Positions 27,611 through 38,202 are shown, counted from the stretch's first letter. The stretch is DNA of 64,000 nt from Clostridium arbusti SL206 (GCF_000246895.1 NZ_BAEV01000005.1:1-64000); one strand, 5' to 3'. The notes: a model not told the origin generated them from the letters alone. Translations and numbers: made by a program.

Positions 27611-28846
27611 TTATTTATATATAGGAAATTTGTTACATAATGCTGTTACTCTTTCTTTTAATCCAGTTAAATCTTCATCTCTTTTTTCAATAGCTTCATT
27701 GATGAAAGCTGCTATCTCTTTCATTTCTTCTTCTTTAAAGCCTCTTGTTGTTACAGCTGCAGTACCTATTCTTACACCACTTGTTATAAAAGGGCTCTTT
27801 GTTTCAAATGGAATTGTATTTTTGTTTGCTGTAATTCTAACTGAATCTAAAAGCTTTTCTGCATCTTTACCTGTTATATCCTTGTTAGTTAAGTCTATAA
27901 GGATAAGATGGTTATCTGTTCCACCGGAAACCAATCTAAAACCATATTTTATAAGTTCTTCTGCAAGTACTTTTGCATTTTTTATTATTTGATTAGCATA
28001 GTCCTTAAATTCAGGTTTTAAAGCTTCTCCAAAACATACAGCCTTACCTGCAATGATATGCATTAACGGACCACCTTGCATTCCAGGGAATATTGTCTTA
28101 TCTAACTCCTTAGCATACTTTTCTTTGCATATAATAGCTCCGCCTCTTGGTCCTCTTAGTGTTTTATGAGTTGTTGTAGTTACAAAATCTGCATAAGGTA
28201 CTGGAGATGGATGTACTCCACCAGCTACGAGACCTGCTATGTGGGCCATATCTACCATTAAATATGCTCCTACTTCGTCACTTATTTCTCTGAATTTCTT
28301 GAAATCTATTATTCTTGAATAAGCACTAGCACCAGCTATTATCATCTTAGGTTTGCATTCAAGTGCTTTTCTTCTAAGTTCTTCATAATCTATAAGTTCA
28401 GTATCTTTATTTACTCCGTAACTAACTATATTAAATAATTTTCCTGAAAAACTAACTGGACTTCCGTGAGTTAAATGTCCACCATGACTTAAATCCATAC
28501 CAAGAATTGTATCTCCTGGCTTTAATACTGAGAAATATACTGCCATATTTGCTTGAGAACCAGAATGTGCTTGTACATTTACATGTTCTCCACCAAATAA
28601 TTCTTTCATTCTATCACGTGCTAAGTCTTCAGCTTGATCAACTATATAACAACCACCATAATATCTTTTTCCTGGATAACCTTCTGCATATTTATTTGTA
28701 AGATATGATCCCATAGCTTCCATAACCGCTTGACTTGTAAAATTTTCCGAAGCTATAAGTTCAATATTATTTTCCTGTCTTTCATGCTCTTTTTCAATTA
28801 TTTCATATACCTTTTCGTCATTTGCCTTTACGTTTTGAAAATCCAA
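27611..28846 (-). CDS. glyA: Serine hydroxymethyltransferase
   Basis: 411 residues, full length. It interconverts serine and glycine with tetrahydrofolate, making 5,10-methylene-THF. The PLP lysine is in [14 protein letters not shown] (near residue 227), and the N terminus [12 protein letters not shown] and [15 protein letters not shown] are family signatures. It is monocistronic, with a promoter at 28901-28929 and its own terminator. No glycine riboswitch is evident in the ~60-base leader. Confidence 0.97.
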   Translation of the reverse strand: MDFQNVKANDEKVYEIIEKEHERQENNIELIASENFTSQAVMEAMGSYLTNKYAEGYPGKRYYGGCYIVDQAEDLARDRMKELFGGEHVNVQAHSGSQANMAVYFSVLKPGDTILGMDLSHGGHLTHGSPVSFSGKLFNIVSYGVNKDTELIDYEELRRKALECKPKMIIAGASAYSRIIDFKKFREISDEVGAYLMVDMAHIAGLVAGGVHPSPVPYADFVTTTTHKTLRGPRGGAIICKEKYAKELDKTIFPGMQGGPLMHIIAGKAVCFGEALKPEFKDYANQIIKNAKVLAEELIKYGFRLVSGGTDNHLILIDLTNKDITGKDAEKLLDSVRITANKNTIPFETKSPFITSGVRIGTAAVTTRGFKEEEMKEIAAFINEAIEKRDEDLTGLKERVTALCNKFPIYK

Positions 28847-28900
28847 TGTTTACACTCCCTTTATTGATTAAATGTTATTGTATTTTTCACTATAACTATG

Positions 28901-28929
28901 ATTATATAATGGAAATACAAATAAAACAA
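28901..28929 (-). promoter_or_regulatory. glyA promoter
   Basis: The minus strand reads TTGTTT, 17 bases, TATAAT, about 55 bases before the glyA start codon. Spacing and -10 box match the vegetative sigma consensus. Confidence 0.65.
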
Positions 28930-29082
28930 TAATAATTTAATTTATCCTACAAATATGATCAAATTATAATTAAAACCACACTTTAATTATCAATCTTTCA
29001 AAGTTAATATTAAGCTCTTTGTTTCTTATTATTTATGCTATAATATGTTTGTAAAATGAAAAATGCTATTAAGGAGATATTA

Positions 29083-29856
29083 ATGGAGACCAATAAAATA
29101 CTTGATTTAGCTGCCGAAGCTGGTAAAATAATGCTTGAAAATGGTGCAGAGACTTATAGAGTGGAAGAGACAATGATAAGAATATCTAAAGCTCTTGGAA
29201 TAGTTTCTGTAGATGCCTATGCCACCCCAACTGTAATAATGCTTTCAGGTAAAAATGACAAAAATATAAATATTTCAATTGTAAAAAGAATAATAAGTAG
29301 AACATTTAATATAGATAAAATATCTAATATTAATAATCTTTCACGAACTATAGAAAGAAAAGGTTTTACTATTGATGATGTAGATAATGAACTTGTTTCT
29401 ATAAAGAATAGTCCAATCTATTCAAATAAAATAACTCTATTGTCAGCCTGCTTTATTGGATCATTCTTCACAATTTTATTTGGAGGGGATTTTAAGGACT
29501 TTTGGTCAGCCTTTATTATAGCTGGAATAATTCAATTTTCTACATCCTTTCTATCTAAATTTAAAGTAGATTATTTTTTCATAAATATAGTAGGTGGTAT
29601 GGAAGCTGCTCTTTTTGCAATTGTTTCTTATAAACTTGGTTTTGCTGTTCATTACGATAAAGTTATAATTGGTGATATAATGCTTTTAGTACCTGGTCTT
29701 GCCATAACTAATGCCATTAGAGATGCTTTAAATGGAGATTTGATTTCCGGTACTTCTAGAGCTATTGAAGCCTTTTTTATAGCAGTGGCTATAGCCGTAG
29801 GTACTGGTATTGTTTTCAAAATATGGTTTGACTTTTTAGGGGGTATCAGTATATGA
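29083..29856 (+). CDS. ThrE-family exporter, large subunit (DUF1212)
   Basis: 257 residues from ATG 29083, chosen because AAGGAG sits 6 bases upstream; the frame extends 9 codons further without a ribosome site. The cytosolic N-terminal domain has the family signature AAEAGKIMLENGAETYRVEETM and DAYATPT; about five membrane helices follow from residue ~118, with a PGLAITNAIRDALNGD loop. It corresponds to the N-terminal half of ThrE (threonine/serine exporter). It overlaps the next gene by four bases (ATGA), which supplies the C-terminal half. The substrate is probably a small amino acid, by family only. Confidence 0.85.
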   Translation: METNKILDLAAEAGKIMLENGAETYRVEETMIRISKALGIVSVDAYATPTVIMLSGKNDKNINISIVKRIISRTFNIDKISNINNLSRTIERKGFTIDDVDNELVSIKNSPIYSNKITLLSACFIGSFFTILFGGDFKDFWSAFIIAGIIQFSTSFLSKFKVDYFFINIVGGMEAALFAIVSYKLGFAVHYDKVIIGDIMLLVPGLAITNAIRDALNGDLISGTSRAIEAFFIAVAIAVGTGIVFKIWFDFLGGISI

Positions 29857-30305
29857 TTATGTATTCTATTTACTCATTTATAACATCTTTAGGATTTGCA
29901 ATAATCTATAATGTAAAAGGTAAAAATGTTTTTTTGGCTGGTATTGGAGGCGGTGTTTCATGGCTTGTATATCTAATAGCACATCATTTATATAATTCTA
30001 ATGTATTAGCACTATTTTTAGGTGCTGTAGCTGTTTCCATTTACTCAGAGGTAATGGCAAGGCTATTCAAAGCACCAGTAACCACTTTTATAATCTGTGG
30101 TATTATTCCTCTAGTACCTGGTAATGGAATGTATTACACCATGTATGAAATAATACTTGGTAATGTGGCAAAGGCTACTACTTATGGCATTCAAACTTTA
30201 GGTTCCGCAGGTTCTATAGCCATAGCTATTGCCATGGTATCATCCACATCAAAGCTTTTATTGATGAAAAAAAGAATATTCTCCTTAAATCAAAATAATC
30301 ATTAG
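29853..30305 (+). CDS. ThrE-family exporter, small subunit (DUF3815)
   Basis: 150 residues with four to five membrane helices. It has the ThrE_2 pattern: FAIIYNVKGKNVFLAGIGGGVSW, then EVMARLFKAPVTTFIICGIIPLVPGNGMYYTM. It is the split C-terminal half of ThrE and should form a complex with the preceding protein. The start ATG overlaps the upstream stop codon (ATGA). A terminator follows at 30349. Confidence 0.85.
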   Translation: MIMYSIYSFITSLGFAIIYNVKGKNVFLAGIGGGVSWLVYLIAHHLYNSNVLALFLGAVAVSIYSEVMARLFKAPVTTFIICGIIPLVPGNGMYYTMYEIILGNVAKATTYGIQTLGSAGSIAIAIAMVSSTSKLLLMKKRIFSLNQNNH

Positions 30306-30348
30306 TATTTAGCTGATTCCACCGTTAATTTTATTCATAGATTCTAAA

Positions 30349-30407
30349 TAAAATAAGGTTTAGTTCTATAATTTTTCTTAAATCATAGAACTAAACCTCT
30401 TATTATT
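30349..30407. terminator. Terminator of the ThrE pair
   Basis: AAATAAGGTTTAGTTCTAT pairs with ATAGAACTAAACCTCTTATT (one unpaired position) with AT-rich ends. It lies between the ThrE genes (+) and the 6S RNA (-) and can serve both. Confidence 0.75.
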
Positions 30408-30481
30408 TATTATTTTAAAATATACTTATTAAATTTCTAATTATATTTTCAGTAAAACAATTATTATTTCTTATTATAACA

Positions 30482-30662
30482 TAGAAACCCCACCATGCCG
30501 TATGATGAACTTAAATGATAACCCGCTCTCGCAGGTGGGCACCGCCTTCTTGCTTCTTGTTCTTATTTAAACAAATAAGTATCATTCCACAAGGAGAGTT
30601 AGGTTCCCTGAAAAAAAGTGTTGGGTCAACATAAATTCACTTCTCGTACACAGTAGGGAAAT
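30482..30662 (-). ncRNA. ssrS: Probable 6S RNA
   Basis: On the minus strand a ~180-base stretch, far more GC-rich than its surroundings, begins CCCTACTGTGTACG and ends CATACGGCATGGTGGGG. These ends pair over ~11 positions including G-U. The inside holds further arms (GGTGCCCACCTGCGAGAGCG region) and a large AT-rich central part. The lone rod shape with a closing terminal stem, and the place next to aspS as for 6S-1 RNA in Bacillus, point to 6S RNA, which binds sigma-A RNA polymerase. The call rests on shape and synteny. Ends are approximate. Confidence 0.6.
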
Positions 30663-30738
30663 ATTCAATTGTTTCTACAATGTTATTATACTACAATATT
30701 ATATTTTTTAGAATGGTAATTTACAATATTTATATACT

Positions 30739-30798
30739 TAAGCATACCGAAATAAATAAAAAGTTAACTATGTTAGTTATTCATTTGAAGATGCCTTA
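30739..30798. repeat. Dispersed repeat overlapping the aspS 3' end
   Basis: In reverse orientation the copy ends GTTATTCATTTGAAGATGCC then TTA. Its right arm lies inside the aspS gene: bases 30777-30797 are read as the last six codons and stop of aspS. The left arm (TAAGCATACCGAAATAAATA) is more degraded. Confidence 0.75.
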
Positions 30799-32576
30799 TC
30801 TTCTTTTACCACACCTATACCCAATTCCTCAAGTTGTTTATCATCTACAAAATTAGGTGCTTCTGTCATAACGCAGGCAGCATTTTGATTCTTTGGGAAA
30901 GCAATAACATCCTTTATATTTTCTGTACCAGCAAGGAACATAATCATCCTATCAAGCCCATAAGCTAAACCGCCATGTGGTGGTGGACCATATTTAAAGG
31001 CTTCCAGTAAGAAACCAAAACTCTCCCAAGCACTTTCCTTAGTAAATCCAAGTACTTTAAACATTTTTTCTTGAAGATCAGTTTCATGGATTCTTATACT
31101 TCCCCCACCTAATTCTTCTCCATTTAATACTATGTCATAAGCCTTAGCACGAACTCTACCTGGGTCACTTTCAAGATATTGAATATCTTCATCCATTGGC
31201 ATAGTAAAAGGATGGTGCTCTGCTTGAAATCTATTTTCTTCTTCATTGTAGGATAAAAGAGGGAATTCTGTAATCCAAACAAATCTAAATTCCTTATTAT
31301 CCTTTAATATTTCTAATTCCTTTGCAAGATGTAATCTTAATTCTCCAAGAGACTTAAATACTACACTATTTTTATCTGCAACTATTAATATTAAATCATT
31401 AGTTTTAGCGTCCATAGTAGTTATTATGGATTTTAATTGTTCTTCTGTAAGAAATTTAGCTATTGGAGATTTTATTTCATTTTCTTTAACAGCTATCCAA
31501 GCAAGACCTTTTGCTTTAAAGGTCTTAACAAATTCTCCAAGCTTATCTATTTGTTTTCTTCCCATGGTTCCACAGCTCTCAGCTTTTATGGCCCTTACAC
31601 TTCCGCCATTTGCTAATGCATCTTTAAATACTTTAAACTCAGTATCTTTAACTACTTCACTTAAGTCACTTATTTCCATACCAAATCTTAAGTCTGGTTT
31701 GTCGCTTCCATATTTTTCCATGGCAATTTTATAAGGCATTCTTTCTATTGGCGTTTTTACTTCCACTCCAGCTACTTCTTTAAATACTCTTTTTATAAGT
31801 TCTTCATTTAATGCTATTACATCATCTTCTTCTACAAAAGAAAGTTCCATATCTACTTGAGTAAATTCTGGCTGTCTGTTTGCTCTTAAATCCTCGTCTC
31901 TAAAACATTTAACAATTTGAAAATATTTATCAAAACCTGAAACCATTAAAAGCTGTTTTAAAAGCTGTGGTGATTGAGGCAATGCATAAAATTTTCCATT
32001 AAAATTTCTGCTTGGTACAAGATAATCTCTCGCTCCCTCAGGAGTACTTTTTCCTAACATAGGAGTTTCAACTTCCAAAAACTCTTTTTCATCCAAAAAA
32101 TCTCTTATAATTTTTGCAGTTTTATGTCTTGTCATAAATATTTTCTGCATATCCGGTCTTCTTAAATCCAGATATCTATATTTAAGTCTTATATTTTCTC
32201 CTGCGTCCAAATTTTCCTTTATGTATATTGGTGGTGTTTCACTTTCAGATAGAATTTTTATATTTTCTCCAAGTAGTTCCACCATACCTGTTGGCATACT
32301 TTCATTCGGTGCTTCTCTTTTAACTATCTTGCCTGTAACAGCTATACAATATTCTGATCTTACAGTATCAGCTTTTGCAAAAGCATCCTTATTTATTTCT
32401 TCTCCAAACACTACTTGAAGTAATCCTGTTCTATCTCTCAAATCTACAAAGACAAGTCCACCTAGATTTCTCTTTTTTTGAACCCATCCCATAGCAGTAA
32501 TTGTATTTCCTACATTACTTTCTCTAAGATCACCGCACATAACGGTTCTTTTGAGACCTTTTAATGCTTCTCCCAT
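30777..32576 (-). CDS. aspS: Aspartyl-tRNA synthetase
   Basis: 599 residues of the bacterial long type. It charges tRNA(Asp) with aspartate. The order is an OB-fold anticodon domain (1-~130), motif 2 FRDEDLRANRQPEFTQVDME, the bacterial GAD insert (~285-410) and motif 3 GGLAYGLDRMIM near residue 555. Class II signatures are complete. The final KASSNE is encoded by an arm of the dispersed repeat. It lies 50 bases downstream of hisS on the same strand, the usual hisS-aspS pair. No T-box leader is seen. Confidence 0.96.
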   Translation of the reverse strand: MGEALKGLKRTVMCGDLRESNVGNTITAMGWVQKKRNLGGLVFVDLRDRTGLLQVVFGEEINKDAFAKADTVRSEYCIAVTGKIVKREAPNESMPTGMVELLGENIKILSESETPPIYIKENLDAGENIRLKYRYLDLRRPDMQKIFMTRHKTAKIIRDFLDEKEFLEVETPMLGKSTPEGARDYLVPSRNFNGKFYALPQSPQLLKQLLMVSGFDKYFQIVKCFRDEDLRANRQPEFTQVDMELSFVEEDDVIALNEELIKRVFKEVAGVEVKTPIERMPYKIAMEKYGSDKPDLRFGMEISDLSEVVKDTEFKVFKDALANGGSVRAIKAESCGTMGRKQIDKLGEFVKTFKAKGLAWIAVKENEIKSPIAKFLTEEQLKSIITTMDAKTNDLILIVADKNSVVFKSLGELRLHLAKELEILKDNKEFRFVWITEFPLLSYNEEENRFQAEHHPFTMPMDEDIQYLESDPGRVRAKAYDIVLNGEELGGGSIRIHETDLQEKMFKVLGFTKESAWESFGFLLEAFKYGPPPHGGLAYGLDRMIMFLAGTENIKDVIAFPKNQNAACVMTEAPNFVDDKQLEELGIGVVKEDKASSNE

Positions 32577-32626
32577 AGTACTTCCTCCTATAAAATAAAA
32601 TTGTCAAATATAAATATATCATAAGT

Positions 32627-33874
32627 CTATTTAATTTTTTCTGCAATATCTTCTAAATCAGTTATGTCTATGTCTATTTGTTCTCCATCAATCATTCTCT
32701 TAAGCTTTGCTTTCTTTCCAATAAGTTCTGTTTCTCCAAGAACAATAGTATATGCTGCTTCAACTTTATTAGAATATTTCATTTGCCCCTTTACATTTCT
32801 AGACATGTGATTACACTCACATTTTATATTCTTTTCTCTTAAGGCATTTGCAATTTTTAGAGACTCAATTTTACTTGCTTCATCCATAGATGCAATATAT
32901 AAATCTATATATTTAGCTTTTGGGATTTCTATTCCCTCTTCTTCTAATGTAAGTATAAGCCTTTCAAGCCCCATACCAAACCCTACTGCTGGCATTTCTG
33001 GTCCACCTACTTCTTGAATTAGCCCATCATATCTTCCGCCACCACAGACAGTAATGTCCTTATTTATAATTTCAAATACAGTTTTTGTGTAGTAGTCAAG
33101 TCCTCTTACTATAAGTGGATCTACCTTAAATTCTATTCCAAGAGCAGTAAGATAGCTTTTTAATTTATCAAAGTGTTCCCTGCAATCATCACATACATAG
33201 TCAAGTATAACTGGTGCACCTGCTACGATTTTTTTGCAGTTCTTATTTTTACAGTCTAATATTCTCATAGGATTTTTTTCAAATCTAGATTTACAATCAT
33301 CACATAAATCATCATAATTTTCTTTTAGATATGCTTTTAAAGCATCGTTATAAGTTTTTCTACATTTTGGACATCCTATATTGTTTATATTTAATTTAAG
33401 ACCTTTTATGCCAAATTCTCTAAAAGCTCTCATGGCAAGACTTATAATTTCTGCATCCAAAGAAGCTTCTTTAGATCCAAAAATTTCTATACCAAACTGG
33501 TGATGTTCTCTTAGTCTTCCCTTCTGAACATTTTCATATCTGAATACAGGTGTAAAATAATATAATTTAGTTGGTTGAGCTTCATTAAAAAGTGAATTTT
33601 CTACAAAAGCTCTTACTGCTGGTGAAGTTCCTTCTGGTTTAAGGGTTATACTTCTACCACCTTTATCTGCAAAAGTATACATTTCCTTTTGAACTACATC
33701 TGTAGTGTCGCCTACTCCTCTTTCAAACAATTCAGTACTCTCAAAAGCCGGAGTTCTTATTTCACGACAGGCATAAGTTGCTGCAATGCCTCTTAATTTA
33801 TCCTCTATGTAGTGCCATTTGTAGGCATTTCCTGGTAACATATCCTTTGTACCCTTTGGTGCTTGAATTGCCAT
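32627..33874 (-). CDS. hisS: Histidyl-tRNA synthetase
   Basis: 415 residues, class II. It charges tRNA(His). Motif 1 surrounds [20 protein letters not shown], motif 2 is [28 protein letters not shown] and the His-specific region is [17 protein letters not shown] ~60-residue Cys-rich insert ([32 protein letters not shown], ~168-235) holds several CxxC pairs and probably binds zinc; it is known in clostridial HisRS. It sits between hemZ and aspS in a same-strand series. Confidence 0.96.
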   Translation of the reverse strand: MAIQAPKGTKDMLPGNAYKWHYIEDKLRGIAATYACREIRTPAFESTELFERGVGDTTDVVQKEMYTFADKGGRSITLKPEGTSPAVRAFVENSLFNEAQPTKLYYFTPVFRYENVQKGRLREHHQFGIEIFGSKEASLDAEIISLAMRAFREFGIKGLKLNINNIGCPKCRKTYNDALKAYLKENYDDLCDDCKSRFEKNPMRILDCKNKNCKKIVAGAPVILDYVCDDCREHFDKLKSYLTALGIEFKVDPLIVRGLDYYTKTVFEIINKDITVCGGGRYDGLIQEVGGPEMPAVGFGMGLERLILTLEEEGIEIPKAKYIDLYIASMDEASKIESLKIANALREKNIKCECNHMSRNVKGQMKYSNKVEAAYTIVLGETELIGKKAKLKRMIDGEQIDIDITDLEDIAEKIK

Positions 33875-33890
33875 TTTATATCCTCCTCAA

Positions 33891-35312
33891 TTAGTATAAC
33901 TCATTTAAAAATTTTATTTTACTCTCAACTTTTTCTTCTATTCTTTTGATATATTCCCTTACATCTTTAACATTTGGAAATCTCTCTAATCTATTTTCCT
34001 CTAAAAATATAGTTTTAGAAACAGCATTGGCTCCTATTGCTATAATGGTTTGCCTCTCCTCAATCATCTCTATATTATAAATACATTCTCTTCCAAACTT
34101 TGAGTATCCTATATTCTCCATATTCCCCACCATATTTTTTTGCCTATACATATAATAAGGTTTAAGTTTTAAGTCTTTAGAAAGCTTTACTGTCTCATCA
34201 TACATTTCATTAAGCTCATCTTGAGTTGCTATCTTCATATGAATGTTATTTAATATATTTTGATGTAGCTTTGATCCCCTTTTTAAGGACATACCATGTA
34301 CAGTTAAGCTATCTGGACTTAACTGTAAAATTTCACTGCAAGTATACTTAACCTCTTCTAAACCTTCTCCTGGAAGCCCTACAATTATATCTACATTTAT
34401 ATTATCAAAACCTAGGCTTCTTGCAAGATTAAATTTATCTATTATATCTTTAGAATTATGACCTCTTCCTATAAGTTTTAGAGTAGCATCATTCATAGTT
34501 TGAGGATTTATACTTATTCTGTGAACTCCATATTTTTTTAATGTATTAAGTTTTTCTCTTGTAATACTATCTGGTCTTCCACATTCAACTGTAAATTCTC
34601 TTACATTATTACCCTTTATAAAACTATTATATATCCTAAACATAGTTTCTTCAAATTGTTTATTATTTATTGAAGTAGGAGTCCCCCCTCCAAAGTATAC
34701 ACATTCTATATTTAGATTCTTGCTTTTAATATATTTATATATATTTTCCATTTCATAATACATTGCCTGCAAATAGTCATCTACTATACCCTTACAGTTT
34801 TGTATTGTATCTGATATAAAACTACAATAAAGACATCTAGTAGGACAAAAAGGCATACCTATATATACGCTTACAGAATTATTATTTTTATTTACAAAAT
34901 TCTCTTCTTTTTCAGCCACATCTATGCAAAGGTTAATTTTATCTTCCCTTGTTAGACTATGCTTTGCAAAGTATTCTTTTACTTCCTCTTTTGTTTTTCC
35001 ATCTTTCATAAGTTTTAAAGCTATTTTAGTAGGTCTAATACCTACGAGAGTTCCCCAAGGAAGTTCTATATTTACATCTTTACTTAAGAACTTATACAAT
35101 ATTTTCTTTACATTCTCTTTTGAAGTTAATTTATCTTCAAACTTAAAATCTTCGCATAAGTCATTGTGTAAAATTTTAATACTATAATCTCCTACTATTA
35201 CGTTATAATCATATTTATCGTCATTCACAAAATGTATTTCATCATAAAACAGATGAAATATATTATATATCTCATATTTAAATTTTTCATTAAGAATTTT
35301 TACATTTGCCAT
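33891..35312 (-). CDS. hemZ: HemZ-like radical SAM coproporphyrinogen oxidase homolog
   Basis: 473 residues. The first ~150 form an N-terminal HemZ-specific part. The radical SAM motif MPFCPTRCLYCSF (CxxxCxxC) is near residue 178, with YFGGGTPTSI and VECGRPDSI following, as in HemN-type enzymes. The C terminus YMYRQKNMVGNMENIGYSKFG is typical of HemZ. Oxygen-independent conversion of coproporphyrinogen is the annotated role. Without other heme genes here a different substrate is possible. It lies 17 bases upstream of hisS and follows the MBL gene in the same direction. Confidence 0.85.
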   Translation of the reverse strand: MANVKILNEKFKYEIYNIFHLFYDEIHFVNDDKYDYNVIVGDYSIKILHNDLCEDFKFEDKLTSKENVKKILYKFLSKDVNIELPWGTLVGIRPTKIALKLMKDGKTKEEVKEYFAKHSLTREDKINLCIDVAEKEENFVNKNNNSVSVYIGMPFCPTRCLYCSFISDTIQNCKGIVDDYLQAMYYEMENIYKYIKSKNLNIECVYFGGGTPTSINNKQFEETMFRIYNSFIKGNNVREFTVECGRPDSITREKLNTLKKYGVHRISINPQTMNDATLKLIGRGHNSKDIIDKFNLARSLGFDNINVDIIVGLPGEGLEEVKYTCSEILQLSPDSLTVHGMSLKRGSKLHQNILNNIHMKIATQDELNEMYDETVKLSKDLKLKPYYMYRQKNMVGNMENIGYSKFGRECIYNIEMIEERQTIIAIGANAVSKTIFLEENRLERFPNVKDVREYIKRIEEKVESKIKFLNELY

Positions 35313-35356
35313 ATTTTCTCCATTGGTTTTTAGCCTTAATTTAACAATTACTTATA

Positions 35357-35956
35357 CTACAAAAAAGGATTATTATTTCTTTCAAAACCTATACTTGATT
35401 TTGGTCCATGTCCTGGATAAACTATTGTGTCCTCAGGCAAAGGCAATAGTTTATTCTTTATACTGCTTATTATTGCACCAAAATCTCCACCTTTAAAATC
35501 CGTCCTTCCAATTGATCTATGAAAGAGTGTATCCCCTGTAAAGATTGTATTACCTATTAAAAAGCACATACCTCCAGGTGTATGTCCTGGAGTTTCTATG
35601 CATTTAATTTCATAGTTTCCAAACTTAATTATATCACCTTCATTTAGAAATTTATCTCCATTTTCGTCTTTATTTCCATAAATAGGTACATTCTTATCTA
35701 TTAGTTCTGAATCTTTCTCATTTATATAAACGCTACACCCAAATTCATTTCTAAGTTCACTAACTGCTCCTGTATGATCTGCATGTCCGTGAGTTAATAA
35801 AATCATTTTAACTTCAGCCTGTGAAGCTTTTATATTATTTATAAGCATCTGTGCATCACCACCTGGATCAATTACAGCTGCTTCATTAGCAACTTCATCA
35901 ATTAAAATATAGCAATTAGCATCATAAATACCTGCTGGTATAATATTAATTTTCAT
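35357..35956 (-). CDS. Metallo-beta-lactamase-fold hydrolase
   Basis: 199 residues of the glyoxalase II-like group. Metal ligands are visible in LTHGHADHTGAV (HxHxDH, residues ~55-66), in ETPGHTPGG (His) and FTGDTLF (Asp), and in VYPGHGP (His). Family members hydrolyse thioesters such as S-lactoylglutathione, or act on persulfides or lipid-like substrates. The gene lies 11 bases downstream of relA on the same strand, an arrangement conserved in clostridia. Confidence 0.9.
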   Translation of the reverse strand: MKINIIPAGIYDANCYILIDEVANEAAVIDPGGDAQMLINNIKASQAEVKMILLTHGHADHTGAVSELRNEFGCSVYINEKDSELIDKNVPIYGNKDENGDKFLNEGDIIKFGNYEIKCIETPGHTPGGMCFLIGNTIFTGDTLFHRSIGRTDFKGGDFGAIISSIKNKLLPLPEDTIVYPGHGPKSSIGFERNNNPFL

Positions 35957-35966
35957 AATTAGCCTC

Positions 35967-38177
35967 CTAATTTTTTGTTCTATATACTTCCATAACGCCT
36001 CTTAGTTTTTTTATGTTTCTCATAAGTATATCTAAATGACTTATATCAACTATCTTAATCTTAAAAGTCACAAAGGCTATGTCTCCTTTTACTGCCTTTG
36101 CACTCATAGATTGAATGTTTGTATCCATTGAATTCAAAATTTCCATTATATCTGTTAAAAGCTTTGGTCTATCATCTGCCTTTATCTGAATCTCTGCCAC
36201 ATAGGCTTCACTTCCATTTCCCCATGCAACTTCTACTATTCTTCTGCCATCTTGTTTTATCAAATTATTAGCATTTTCACAGTCTTTTCTATGGATAGAT
36301 ACTCCTCTTCCCTTAGTTATATATCCTATTATGTCGTCTCCCGGCACAGGATTGCAACACTTGGAAAATCTTACCAATATATCTGTTTCACCTTTTACAG
36401 TAACCCCAGGATTATAAGTTTTCTTTGCCTTTTCTTTTCTAGCTTCCTTACTTATATGTTCTTTTATATCCTTTAAAGCTGTTTCATCCGTATCCACTGA
36501 ACTTTTACCAGTCATGCTTTCCTTTAATTTTGAAACCAATATAGAAGCTGAAGTGCTTCCAATGGCTACTGATACGTAGAGATCTTCAAGACTGTTAACA
36601 CTATTTTTCTTTAAAATTTGATCTAATCCAATTTCTTTTATAAATTCCGCAAAGTTATAGCCTTGTTTCTTAGCTTCTTTTTCAACTACCTCTTTACCTC
36701 TACTTATATTTTCTTCTCTTTTAGCTTTTTTAAACCAAGATTTTATCTTAACCTTTGCTTGATTACTTTTCACACTATTAAGCCACTGTATATTGGGACC
36801 TTTTGTTATTCCCGATGTTAATACTTCAACTATTTCACCTGTTTTAAGTTTATAATCTAATGGTACGATTTTCCCATTAACTTTACCACCTATACATCTA
36901 TTTCCTATATCTGTATGTATTTTATAGGCAAAGTCTACAGGGGTAGCCTCGGAAGGAAGATTAATTACTTTACCATTAGGAGTAAATACAAAAACCTCAT
37001 CTTCGAACAAATCTATCTTAAAGCTCTCCATAAATTCTTCAGGATTAGTAGTTTCCTTCTGCCAATCTAGCATTTCTCTAACCCAAGTAAGCTTTGTATT
37101 AAAATCTGCTTTTACAGGTTCACTATCTTTACTATCAGCTTCTTCAGTTATACCTTCTTTATATTTCCAATGAGCAGCAATACCATATTCTGCAGTTTTA
37201 TGCATTTCATAAGTTCTTATCTGTATCTCAAAGGACTTTCCCTGCGGTCCTATAACTGTTGAGTGCAGCGACTGATACATATTAGGTTTTGGCATAGCAA
37301 TATAATCCTTAAATCTTCCTGGTATAGGTTTATACATTGTGTGCACAATTCCAAGTACTGTATAACATTCTCTTATATCATTAACTAAAATTCTTATAGC
37401 TGTTAAATCAAATATTTGATCTAATGTTTTGTTTTTATTAACCATTTTTCTATATATACTATAAAAATGTTTAGGTCTTCCATCTATATCCGCTAATATA
37501 TTTGCCTCTTCGAGATTTTTATGTAAGTCCACTACTATGTCCTTGATATATTCTTCTCTTTCAACTCTTTTTTCTGATATATCATCTACAAGTTCATAAT
37601 ATTCATTTGGCTTCATATATCTAAATGCCAAATCTTCAAGTTCCCATTTTATCTTTGAAATACCAAGTCTATGAGCAAGGGGAGCAAATATATCTAAAGT
37701 TTCTTTCGCCTTTTCCTTTTGTTTTTTCACTGACATATATCTTAATGTTCTCATATTGTGTAATCTATCTGATAATTTTATTAATATAACCCTTATATCC
37801 TTTGCCATTGCAAGAAGCATCTTTCTTACATTATCAGCCTGTTGTTCTTCTTTTGTTTTATAACTTATTTTGCCAAGCTTTGTTACACCTTCAACTAAAT
37901 CTGCTACTTCACTATTAAATTCCCTAGTAACATCTTCATAGCTGTATTCCGTATCTTCTATAACATCATGAAGAAGACCAGCAGCTATAGTATTTTGATC
38001 CATACCCATTTCTGCCAAAATACATGCAACTTCCTCAGGGTGTATAATATAAGGCTCTCCAGATTCCCTTTTTTGCTTTTTATGGGCATCTACAGCAAAG
38101 TTATAGGCTTTATTAATAAAATCTTTATCAACATTATAACAGTATTTATCTATTGTTTCCATTAACTTGCTCAGCAT
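35967..38177 (-). CDS. relA: Bifunctional (p)ppGpp synthetase/hydrolase
   Basis: 736 residues from ATG 38177. This start follows GGGAGAG; the frame runs 13 codons further upstream without a ribosome site. The HD hydrolase domain (HPEEVACILAEMGMDQ..AAGLLHDVIEDT, ~40-70) appears intact. The synthetase domain follows, including PKPNMYQSLHSTVIGP near 310, then TGS (VFVFTPNGKVINLPSEATPVDFAY) and a C-terminal ACT domain. It makes and degrades the stringent-response alarmone. A promoter lies at 38241-38269 and a GGCTGGTT hairpin in the leader. The MBL gene follows in the same transcript. Confidence 0.96.
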   Translation of the reverse strand: MLSKLMETIDKYCYNVDKDFINKAYNFAVDAHKKQKRESGEPYIIHPEEVACILAEMGMDQNTIAAGLLHDVIEDTEYSYEDVTREFNSEVADLVEGVTKLGKISYKTKEEQQADNVRKMLLAMAKDIRVILIKLSDRLHNMRTLRYMSVKKQKEKAKETLDIFAPLAHRLGISKIKWELEDLAFRYMKPNEYYELVDDISEKRVEREEYIKDIVVDLHKNLEEANILADIDGRPKHFYSIYRKMVNKNKTLDQIFDLTAIRILVNDIRECYTVLGIVHTMYKPIPGRFKDYIAMPKPNMYQSLHSTVIGPQGKSFEIQIRTYEMHKTAEYGIAAHWKYKEGITEEADSKDSEPVKADFNTKLTWVREMLDWQKETTNPEEFMESFKIDLFEDEVFVFTPNGKVINLPSEATPVDFAYKIHTDIGNRCIGGKVNGKIVPLDYKLKTGEIVEVLTSGITKGPNIQWLNSVKSNQAKVKIKSWFKKAKREENISRGKEVVEKEAKKQGYNFAEFIKEIGLDQILKKNSVNSLEDLYVSVAIGSTSASILVSKLKESMTGKSSVDTDETALKDIKEHISKEARKEKAKKTYNPGVTVKGETDILVRFSKCCNPVPGDDIIGYITKGRGVSIHRKDCENANNLIKQDGRRIVEVAWGNGSEAYVAEIQIKADDRPKLLTDIMEILNSMDTNIQSMSAKAVKGDIAFVTFKIKIVDISHLDILMRNIKKLRGVMEVYRTKN

Positions 38178-38202
38178 TCTGCTTTCTCTCCCTAAAATCA
38201 AA

